NCBI GenBank assembly: GCA_035944555.1
Contig: DASZAY010000026.1
Coordinates: 310,001-374,000 of the forward strand
Length of the DNA: 64,000 bases
DNA from: CADCWK01 sp035944555
GTDB lineage: Bacteria; Chloroflexota; Chloroflexia; Thermomicrobiales; UBA6265
Reading direction: 5' to 3'
Part shown: piece by piece, positions 57,395 to 64,000 of the stretch
Layout of the letters: each line of letters opens with the position of its first letter
Position numbering within the stretch: position 1 is the stretch's first letter
Notes under the pieces: model-generated
Seen by the model: only the letters and a program-made list of their open reading frames with translations
Database searches by the model: none
What the model was told of the DNA's origin: nothing
Made by a program: the position numbers and the translations under genes

Positions 57395-57859
57395 TCAGGC
57401 CGGGAGGTTCTTTTCAATCACCCAGCGGTTGTGTCCGCTCTCCAGCCGGCTATAGACGATCCCGTCCGTCACGGCGTGCGCGATCGCCAGCCCCCAGCCG
57501 TGGTCCATGTCCGGCTCGGTCAACGCAGTACGCATGTCGGCCGACGGCCGGACCGGGACGAGTTGGTACGGGATGCCCTGATCCAGCAGGACGGATTCGA
57601 TCCGGTCCGGGAACGCACGCAGGGACATGAAGAACACGGACGGCGGGTGGGCGTGGCGAATGATGTTGCCGGCAACCTCGGCAACCGCGGACTCGAACAG
57701 TACCTTCCAGGTCTCGTCCGGAGCGATGCGGTTGTCGGTCTCCAGCCGCAGCCAGAATTCCGCAAGGTGGCGATGCACGGTATCGAGTCCGTCCATCGTC
57801 GCCGCGATCTCACGCTGGTCCTCGAACATGGGCACGTCATCACTTGCCCTGGTAGCCAT
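57395..57859 (-). CDS. RsbW/SpoIIAB-like ATP-binding anti-sigma or switch kinase
   Basis: A 154-residue GHKL-type ATPase domain. It has the N box (AVAEVAGNIIRHA with the Glu and Asn), the Bergerat aspartate in LLDQGIPY and the G box in DHGWGLAIAHAVTDG. Such kinases phosphorylate a STAS antagonist, releasing or binding a partner. The start at 57859 lies inside the STAS gene (20-base overlap) behind GAGGAGG, so both proteins are made together. No sigma factor gene is present nearby, so its partner is unknown. Confidence 0.88.
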   Translation of the reverse strand: MATRASDDVPMFEDQREIAATMDGLDTVHRHLAEFWLRLETDNRIAPDETWKVLFESAVAEVAGNIIRHAHPPSVFFMSLRAFPDRIESVLLDQGIPYQLVPVRPSADMRTALTEPDMDHGWGLAIAHAVTDGIVYSRLESGHNRWVIEKNLPA

Positions 57860-58196
57860 CAAGCGCCTCCTCGACGGTGGGGTAGAGCCGAAAGACCTGG
57901 TCGAGTGATGTCAGGGAGAACAGGGCGACCGGCTGGGCACCGGCCGCGGCCAGACGCAGGTCCCCGCCCGCTTGCCGGGCGGTCCGGAGGCCGCTGACGA
58001 GCGTGCTCAATCCGGAACTGTCGATGAACGTGACTCCCGCCAGGTCGACGACGATCCGGTTCCGGTGATCGGCGACGACACCCGCAAAGGCCTGCTTCAC
58101 CTCGGCAGCCGAGCTGATATCCAGCCGTCCGGACAACCGGACCAGACTGATCCCATCGGACGGCTGCTCGGTCTCGATTCCGATCCTGGTTGCCAC
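57840..58196 (-). CDS. STAS-domain anti-sigma factor antagonist (RsbV/SpoIIAA-like)
   Basis: A 118-residue STAS protein. The phospho-site loop is FIDSSGLSTLVSG, with the serine that the RsbW-like kinase would phosphorylate and the SpoIIE-type phosphatase would restore. The N-terminal LVRLSGRLDISSA is characteristic. The GTG start follows AGGAGG. It lies 87 bases after the BcsA-like gene and overlaps the kinase gene. Confidence 0.92.
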   Translation of the reverse strand: MATRIGIETEQPSDGISLVRLSGRLDISSAAEVKQAFAGVVADHRNRIVVDLAGVTFIDSSGLSTLVSGLRTARQAGGDLRLAAAGAQPVALFSLTSLDQVFRLYPTVEEALDGYQGK

Positions 58197-58283
58197 GGGT
58201 ACGAACCTCCTGGTTGATCATGGGGATCGCGTCCTGCTCCGACGCGGCCTGGCCGACCTTCGGCTGGTCGATGCGGGAGGAGC

Positions 58284-60356
58284 TTACCGTCCCCCGGTAC
58301 CGGCCCGCCCATGGAGCGTGGCGAAACTCTCCTCGAGCAGCGCCTCCTGTTCGTCGTCCGGCTGATGGAACGCCGCGGACACGACCACGCTGAGCAGGAT
58401 CATGTCGAAGACGGCCCAGACCACGTTGATCACGATCGGGACCGGCTCACCGATCCCGAGCACCAGCCGGGTCAGCCCGATGAGCACCGCGACGGTCAAC
58501 ACGACCATGCAGATCAGCTGGACACGGATCAGCTGCAGGGAAACGCCACCCTGTCGGGTCTTGGGAGTAACGACGAAGCCCAGCTTCTTCCCAAGGAAGA
58601 CACTGCTGAACGCACTGGTGACGGACTTGATCCAGATCGGAAACAGCGCGAGGCTGTACTGCTGGCCGCGCCAGGTCGTGATGCCCCAGCCGATCACGAT
58701 GAACAGCAGCTGGTTGACGATCAGATACGGGATCAGGCGTCCGAAGAACTCACTGGACCATGCCTCGACGGGCGACCAGCCGAACAGGAGCCCGACCGCG
58801 GGCGAGAGCAGGTAGACCGGCGCGAAGAACCCGGCCAGGTACGTCCACATCGTCGAGAAATAGGCAAGTCGCTGCATCAGACGCAGACCCGGGAACGTGA
58901 ACGGGTTCTCCCGGAACATCACCTGGATGGTGCCCTGAGCCCAGCGCAACCGTTGCTGGAGCGCGGTCCGGAGGTCCTCGGGCGCGAGTCCGTGGGCCAG
59001 GATCTTGGAGTGGAACACCGATTTGTAGCCGAGCGCGTGCATGCGCATCGCCGTCGCCATGTCCTCCGTCACGGAGATGGTCGAGAACGGCATGATCGCG
59101 GTTGCCTCGAAGGCTCGGTCCACGTCGACCCGAAGCAGCAACTCGCGGATCTCGGCGATGGCCTGCAACGGCGATGCCTGGCGGCTGGTAAGCCGGTCAG
59201 CCGCTTCCGGGTCCTCCAGCAGGGCGGTCAGCCGGTCGGTGACGTCGCCGAGATCCTCCAGCCCGGGAATGTCGTTGAGGTCCCGGGCGATGCTGGCCAG
59301 GTCGGCATCGACGATGGAGCGGGCAGACGCCTGGGCCTGACGCTGGAACCGGTAGGTCAGTTCGGCCAGTGGCACGCCACTGTTCAGCCCATGGCGTGCC
59401 TCGGCGATCGGTTCGCGCAGCGCCCGCACCGCCGCCAGCAACTCCAGGTCGCCTCGCCGGTCCAGGTCACGCTCGACCTGGTTGAGCCGCCGGGTGGCCT
59501 CGTTCAGGATCGCCTGCAACTGGCGCCGCAGGTCGCGAACGTAGTTGACCAGGCCGATATGGCTGAGAGCCTCCCGGCGCAGGACCGCATTGGACCCGCA
59601 GAAGAAGGCCGCGTTCCAGCCGTCCTTGGCCTCCTGGATCGGTCCGTAGAACAGCGGCGCCTGTGACCCGAACGGGTCGCCTTCCGGAACATTCTTGAAC
59701 CACTGCGGGGTCTGGACGAAGGCGACCTTCGGGTCCCGGAAGTAGCCCAGCGTCTCGTCCAGGATCTCCGGCAGGACGACCTGGTCGGCGTCCAGGATCA
59801 GGAGGAAGTCGCCCTCGGTCTGCTCCAGCGCGTTGATCAGGTTGCCGGCCTTGGCGTGCCGGTCCTGTCCCTGCCAGGCCGCGGACCGGGTCAGGTAGCC
59901 CGAGCCGATCTCGGCGGCCATTGCGCGCATCTCCGGGTTGTTCCCGTCGTCGCAGATGTAGACCCGCGATGGGTGCTTCAGCCGCAGCGCGGCTTCGGCC
60001 GTCTCCCGGACCAGTTCGACCGGCTCGTTGTAGCAGCAGATCAGCACATCGACCGTCTCATCGCCCTGCTTCGCCGGGCTCCCGATCCGCCTGTGCCATC
60101 GCCACATACTGCTGCCGAACAGGCAGGCGTCGATAAAGCTGTAGGTCTCGGCCGCCAGCAGCGCCAGTGCCAGGGGCCAGTAGTCCCAGTTGATCGAGGC
60201 CGCGTAGCGCCACGAGAGGTAGTAGATCCCGAGGGCGAAGTTGACGAGGATCAGGATCCGGATCAGGTACTGCCGGGTCATCATCCGGCGCCAGGCATGC
60301 TGTTCCGTCGTAGTCAGGAGGTCAGGACCACCGATGACCTCGGTCGCGGCGCTCAC
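58284..60356 (-). CDS. BcsA-like family 2 glycosyltransferase with helical insertion, no PilZ
   Basis: A 690-residue membrane glycosyltransferase of the cellulose-synthase type. Membrane helices precede and follow a GT2 core with CDDG (136-138), the metal motif DADQ (189-192), TED (430-432) and QQRLRW (467-472). An unusual helical insertion of about 145 residues (roughly 268-415), rich in Arg/Leu/Glu/Gln and probably coiled, lies between the GSNAVLRREAL and TED motifs. No PilZ domain is visible after the C-terminal helices, so cyclic-di-GMP activation as in BcsA is unlikely. The GTG start overlaps the BcsB-like gene by four bases. The product sugar is unknown. Confidence 0.88.
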   Translation of the reverse strand: MSAATEVIGGPDLLTTTEQHAWRRMMTRQYLIRILILVNFALGIYYLSWRYAASINWDYWPLALALLAAETYSFIDACLFGSSMWRWHRRIGSPAKQGDETVDVLICCYNEPVELVRETAEAALRLKHPSRVYICDDGNNPEMRAMAAEIGSGYLTRSAAWQGQDRHAKAGNLINALEQTEGDFLLILDADQVVLPEILDETLGYFRDPKVAFVQTPQWFKNVPEGDPFGSQAPLFYGPIQEAKDGWNAAFFCGSNAVLRREALSHIGLVNYVRDLRRQLQAILNEATRRLNQVERDLDRRGDLELLAAVRALREPIAEARHGLNSGVPLAELTYRFQRQAQASARSIVDADLASIARDLNDIPGLEDLGDVTDRLTALLEDPEAADRLTSRQASPLQAIAEIRELLLRVDVDRAFEATAIMPFSTISVTEDMATAMRMHALGYKSVFHSKILAHGLAPEDLRTALQQRLRWAQGTIQVMFRENPFTFPGLRLMQRLAYFSTMWTYLAGFFAPVYLLSPAVGLLFGWSPVEAWSSEFFGRLIPYLIVNQLLFIVIGWGITTWRGQQYSLALFPIWIKSVTSAFSSVFLGKKLGFVVTPKTRQGGVSLQLIRVQLICMVVLTVAVLIGLTRLVLGIGEPVPIVINVVWAVFDMILLSVVVSAAFHQPDDEQEALLEESFATLHGRAGTGGR

Positions 60357-62620
60357 CCGCGCCGCCCAACCCGGACCCAGCGCAGCGCGACGACACCGAC
60401 GACCAGCGCGATGAAGGCGACGAGCAGGATCACACCAACGACCTGCCAGACCGGAATCCGCTCGATCCAGGTCCGGTCCTCCGGGACGACGAAGGGCGCG
60501 AGATCGGCCGGTACTGCATTGCCCGTATCGCTCACGGCGACGCTCTGGGAGATGTCTCCCGCATCGACGACGACCTGCGTCCCCTGCATCCCGATCAGCG
60601 ACTCCGCGCGGCCGAGTGCGATCGCACCATAGCCAACCCCTGTACCGTTGGCCCCGTTCCCCGCGACGACGATCAGTTCGCGATCGTCCGACCACGGCGA
60701 CGTCATCTGGGTCAGAGTCGCGGCCCCGCCGGTCGATCCTGCCGGAACGACCGGGGGATCGACGACGAATGTCCCTTCGACACCGGTGAGCAATCCATTG
60801 CGATCGGGACCACCGATCGCGACGACCGACGCGGCGGAGCGCTGATCTTCGGTCAAGGCGCCTGCCATGGCGACGACCGGACTGGCCGGCATACCAAAGG
60901 CATCCCATCGGCCGAACGCCGCCGCCGCTATCATCCCGGCGCCGAGTTCTTCGGGCGTTGCCTCGTCCGGCAAGGCGATCACGGGCGGGGCGATATCGGT
61001 GTCCGGCTGATCGCGCTCGATCTCGGGCACCGCGTGGTTGGGTACGAAGCCCGCCGGGAAGCGACCAAGGTCGTGGCCGGAGTACGGTGTCGCCGGCAGG
61101 ATCCACGCCGAATCGGTCTGCAGGCTGGCCCAGACGCTGTCGGGGTTGACCGCCTCGCAGGTCTCGGTCGGAAGGTCGAGGAAGACCCGGATCTGCAGAT
61201 CGAGCTGCCGGATCGGCTGACCGTCCAGTCCGGTCGTCAGCTCCTCGCCGGGCAGGACGAAGACGTAGCGGTCGACATCCCCGTCTGTGGCGCGCAGCGC
61301 CTGGGCGCCGAGATCGATCCCGTTGACTGTCGCGCGGACCCACGAGGTCTCCAGGCGGATCCCCGGCGAGATGTCCAGCGCCAGCTGCAGCGTGCCGCCA
61401 TTGCCGAGATCCCAACCGGCGGGGCGCTCGAACGGCAGGTCGATGAAATGCTCGCCGGTACCTGTCACGTCCCGGATACCGACGCCGAGTTGCTGGAAGC
61501 TGGCCGCGCCTGACTCCCAGGCCCGAGCCGGTTCGGGGGCGACCGGCCCACCGGCCGTGACCATCACGGCCTGGACATCGAAGCCGTCCTGCCCTGGCGT
61601 TCCGGCGACCTCGACCAGGCGGTTGGCCGCGAGGCGGACCGCATCAGGCGTCGTGCCGCTGACGAGCAGCTGCGGGGTCGGGCCGTCACGGAGCGCGATC
61701 ACCCCGGCGCCGTCCGGCACGGGCTGGCCGTCCAGCGTGAAGGCCGCGCCGTCCCACGCCAGGGGCCCCCAGCCCTCGCCCAGCGGCAGGTCGGCGCCGG
61801 GTCCGACCAGCATGGCTGGCTGATCAGACGGGAGCTCGGTGTCACCGACTCCGGAAACCAGATCCGCGTCCTGGTAGGCCGCGCCCGCCCAGCGGCCCCA
61901 CGCGTAGGCTGCGGTCCCGGCTGCCGCCAGGGTCGTCCCGTCCGGGGCCGACGGCACGATCAGCCGGGGCGGTGCGGTAGGCCCCTGCTCCCGGGAGAGG
62001 AACAGGCTGGGCAGGTCGGACAGCAGGGCCGTCCCGGCCGCGCCCGTGACGTCATAGGCGCTGGTCGCGTGGATCGTCGCCCACTGCGCCGGGTTATCAA
62101 CGACTTCACAGGTATCTGTGGTCAGACGCAGGTAGAAGCTGACCTGAACCGGGATGGTGCCTCCGGAGACCTCGACGGCCGGCAACGCGACGACGAGTTG
62201 CCCCCCGGACTGCGTTTCCGGAGTGAGCCGGGCACTGGCCAGTGCCTGTCCGCCGACCGAAACAGTCAGCGTCGAAAGCTCCGGGACAAGCAGCGGGGAG
62301 TGGCTGTAGTTCAGCCGCAGCTCGCCGCTCTCGATCTCGCGGACGGACGACGGCGCAGGCAGGAAGAGCGTCGTTCCGGCGTACATGCCGGTAACGGTCA
62401 CATCGGAATACCCGACGGCGGCGAGCGTGCCAGGCGTGGCGGCGATCGGCGTGCCGGCGGATGGGGTCCCCGCGGTGGGCGAGGGGGCTCCCGGCGTCGC
62501 GATCTGCCGACTGGAGACCGGGACGGCCAGGACCATGGTGACCAGCAGGAGGACTGCCGTCGCCAGGACCAGGCAACGGAGCCGGGCTGGTGTCGAGCCT
62601 CTGGACCGGAAACTCGTCAT
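60353..62620 (-). CDS. BcsB-like membrane-anchored polysaccharide synthase subunit
   Basis: A 755-residue extracytoplasmic protein with a Sec signal (CLVLATAVLLLVTMVLAVP), an Ala/Thr/Pro linker and two BcsB-like repeats of carbohydrate-binding-type strands (TVSVGGQALASARLTPE, and ETSWVRATVNGIDLG). It ends in a single membrane helix (VVGVILLVAFIALVVGVVAL) that would contact the BcsA-like partner. In cellulose synthases BcsB guides the polymer outward. It is coupled to both neighbours by four-base overlaps, so stoichiometric synthesis is likely. Confidence 0.88.
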   Translation of the reverse strand: MTSFRSRGSTPARLRCLVLATAVLLLVTMVLAVPVSSRQIATPGAPSPTAGTPSAGTPIAATPGTLAAVGYSDVTVTGMYAGTTLFLPAPSSVREIESGELRLNYSHSPLLVPELSTLTVSVGGQALASARLTPETQSGGQLVVALPAVEVSGGTIPVQVSFYLRLTTDTCEVVDNPAQWATIHATSAYDVTGAAGTALLSDLPSLFLSREQGPTAPPRLIVPSAPDGTTLAAAGTAAYAWGRWAGAAYQDADLVSGVGDTELPSDQPAMLVGPGADLPLGEGWGPLAWDGAAFTLDGQPVPDGAGVIALRDGPTPQLLVSGTTPDAVRLAANRLVEVAGTPGQDGFDVQAVMVTAGGPVAPEPARAWESGAASFQQLGVGIRDVTGTGEHFIDLPFERPAGWDLGNGGTLQLALDISPGIRLETSWVRATVNGIDLGAQALRATDGDVDRYVFVLPGEELTTGLDGQPIRQLDLQIRVFLDLPTETCEAVNPDSVWASLQTDSAWILPATPYSGHDLGRFPAGFVPNHAVPEIERDQPDTDIAPPVIALPDEATPEELGAGMIAAAAFGRWDAFGMPASPVVAMAGALTEDQRSAASVVAIGGPDRNGLLTGVEGTFVVDPPVVPAGSTGGAATLTQMTSPWSDDRELIVVAGNGANGTGVGYGAIALGRAESLIGMQGTQVVVDAGDISQSVAVSDTGNAVPADLAPFVVPEDRTWIERIPVWQVVGVILLVAFIALVVGVVALRWVRVGRRG

Positions 62621-64000
62621 GACGCGCTTTCCTCTCGCTGGACGAAGATCAGGGTCAGATCATCAGGACGGGCAGCGCCGGTGGTCGTTATCTCGACCAG
62701 GCGTCGGAGCATCGCGTCCGGGTCAGCCTCTTTCCGGAGGATCTCACCGATCGCTGCCGGGTCATCGAGACCGAGTTCCGGCCGGGCATCTGGCAACCCG
62801 TCACTGTAGATCAACAGGGTGTCGCCTGGCTCCAGGCTGGCGACGCGGGCGGAGTAGATGGCGTCCGGGTCGATCCCGATCGGGAGCCCTCGCTTCTCGG
62901 GCAGATCTACCGTCCGGTCGCGCCGGAGGATCAGTGCCAGGCCATGGCCAGCGTCGACATACTCCATGGTGCCGTCCGTCGAAAGATCGACCTGGAACAG
63001 CGTGACGAATGAATCAGATCGCTCGAGATCGTCGCTGAGCGCCCGGTTCACCGTCGTTACCGCCTCATCGCCCGGTCGGTCGACGACCGAGCGCAACGCC
63101 GACCGGGCCGTCGTCATTAGAAGCGCTGCTGACATGCCCTTGCCGGTCACGTCGCCCAGGGATAGCCGAACCTGACCGGGGCGACCCGGCAGGTCTGTCC
63201 AGTCATAGAAGTCGCCCCCCACCTCCCGGGCCGGTTGGCAGATCGCCGCAAAGGAGAATCCGGGAAGCTCCGGCATCTGCCGGGGGATCAGTTGCGCCTG
63301 GATCCTGGCGGCGCGGGAAAGTTCCTCCCGCAGCTCGTCGAGAAGCCGCTGACGCTCCTGCAACAGCCGCTGGCGCTCGGTGATATCCCGCGCGATGGTC
63401 GAGGATCCGATGATCTGGCCGTCCGTGTCCCGGATCGGGGAGACGCTGATAGCGACATCCAGGCATTCGCCAGCCCGGTTCAGGCGACGCGTCTCGACGG
63501 AATCGACCCGCTCGCCGGCATTGACGCGCGCGGTGATCGCGGCCAGCTCGGCCTTGAGATCGGACGGGACGAGCCGGTTGATCGGTTTCCCCACCATCTC
63601 GCTGGCGTCGAAGCCGAAGAGCCTGGCGGATGCCGGGTTCCAGCTGGTGATCACCCCGTCAAGGGTCCGGCCATAGATAGCGTCCTGCGAGTTTTCGATG
63701 ATCGACGCCATCCGGGCGTTCTCGACGTCCTTCTTGCGCCGCTCCGTGATGTTGGCCGACAGGCCGCCGACGAACGTCCGCCCCTTCGCGTCGGTGAAGG
63801 GGAACTTCATCGAGTACCAGTACTGCCGGTTGGCGCTACCGGGCCGAGCCCGGTCGTCGACGACCTCGACGAACTCGCTCGGCTGCCCACTGGCCACGAT
63901 TTGCCGGTCGTTCTCCATGACCTTGGCAGCCTGGTCCGCCGGCAGCCAGTCGGCGTCTGTCCGTCCCTCCAGCCACTGGGCGTCGAGATTGAACGCCCGC
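62617..64000 (-). CDS. PAS-SpoIIE (PP2C-type) phosphatase, N-terminus beyond the window
   Basis: Partial: the frame stays open to the right edge, and the visible part starts inside a PAS domain (residues reading RAFNLDAQWLEGRTDADW). A second PAS domain with GRTLDGVITSWNPAS follows, then a helical linker (ERQRLLQERQRLLDELREEL). The catalytic domain is of the SpoIIE/RsbU type, with GGDFYDW, SLGDVTGKGMSAALLM, GHGLALIL, LLIYSDGLPDAR and PDDLTLIFV. The enzyme would dephosphorylate the STAS antagonist encoded downstream in the same cluster, in response to a PAS-sensed signal. It overlaps the BcsB-like gene by four bases. Confidence 0.92.
   Translation of the reverse strand, partial: RAFNLDAQWLEGRTDADWLPADQAAKVMENDRQIVASGQPSEFVEVVDDRARPGSANRQYWYSMKFPFTDAKGRTFVGGLSANITERRKKDVENARMASIIENSQDAIYGRTLDGVITSWNPASARLFGFDASEMVGKPINRLVPSDLKAELAAITARVNAGERVDSVETRRLNRAGECLDVAISVSPIRDTDGQIIGSSTIARDITERQRLLQERQRLLDELREELSRAARIQAQLIPRQMPELPGFSFAAICQPAREVGGDFYDWTDLPGRPGQVRLSLGDVTGKGMSAALLMTTARSALRSVVDRPGDEAVTTVNRALSDDLERSDSFVTLFQVDLSTDGTMEYVDAGHGLALILRRDRTVDLPEKRGLPIGIDPDAIYSARVASLEPGDTLLIYSDGLPDARPELGLDDPAAIGEILRKEADPDAMLRRLVEITTTGAARPDDLTLIFVQREESAS

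Overview
The window is a GC-rich, gene-dense bacterial chromosome segment. Secreted proteins repeatedly carry Tat-like or Sec signals followed by Ala-Thr-Pro rich linkers. Together with gene content and GTG/ATG starts behind GGAGG-type ribosome sites, this suggests a Chloroflexota bacterium of the Thermomicrobia/Sphaerobacter type. That assignment is an inference from style; no rRNA or tRNA gene was recognised.

Layout. 0.1-5.3 kb (minus): a carbohydrate-type ABC importer (binding protein and two permeases, no ATPase) behind a LacI regulator. 5.6-17.9 kb: an MFS exporter, a disrupted beta-propeller gene, a TRIC-type channel, a metallo-beta-lactamase-fold hydrolase, regulators, an HtrA-like protease, an alpha/beta hydrolase, an enolase-superfamily dehydratase and a nucleotidyltransferase. 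18.3-20.9 kb: a class B penicillin-binding protein with an NTF2-like domain. 20.95-21.8 kb: two adjacent small genes (VOC and NTF2-like), each broken by an apparent single-base deletion.

21.8-28.8 kb is the most striking part. It is a co-directional cluster for what looks like a complete bacterial ubiquitin-like pathway: an E1-like ThiF adenylyltransferase, a beta-grasp ubiquitin-like protein with an internal Gly-Gly followed by a 21-residue tail, an E2 (UBC-fold) protein with a candidate catalytic Cys98, a JAMM/JAB peptidase with a full E/HxHx7SxxD set and a C-terminal membrane segment, a protein with a RING-like Cys/His cluster and a beta-rich C-terminal domain (candidate E3), a methyltransferase, and a ClpA/B-like double AAA+ unfoldase whose first ATPase ring looks dead. 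The parts could prime, attach, remove and act on a protein tag.

29.2-37.2 kb: duplicated double-GNAT genes, an Asp/Glu racemase, another GNAT, a Gfo/Idh/MocA oxidoreductase, an ECF-type S component and a PucR-type regulator. 37.7-41.1 kb: a 1112-residue membrane-anchored protein with a Thr/Pro/Glu/Ala repeat stalk and a nuclease-like C-terminus. 41.3-48.8 kb: arginase-family protein, RNase III, PRPP synthetase, a secreted protein, dCTP deaminase and NDP kinase. Three ParB-binding parS-like sites lie within 1.5 kb (47.7-49.3 kb), suggesting that the window is close to the replication origin. 49.3-52.9 kb (minus): a pyruvate dehydrogenase E1alpha-E1beta-E2 operon. 54.1-54.4 kb: a good promoter and a terminator framing a possible small RNA.

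54.4-64.0 kb (minus): an M20 amidohydrolase, then a compact cluster joining a SpoIIE-type phosphatase, BcsB-like and BcsA-like polysaccharide synthase subunits, a STAS antagonist, an RsbW-like kinase and an OpgC-like membrane protein. This suggests a polysaccharide synthase controlled by partner switching rather than by cyclic di-GMP. The phosphatase runs off the right edge.
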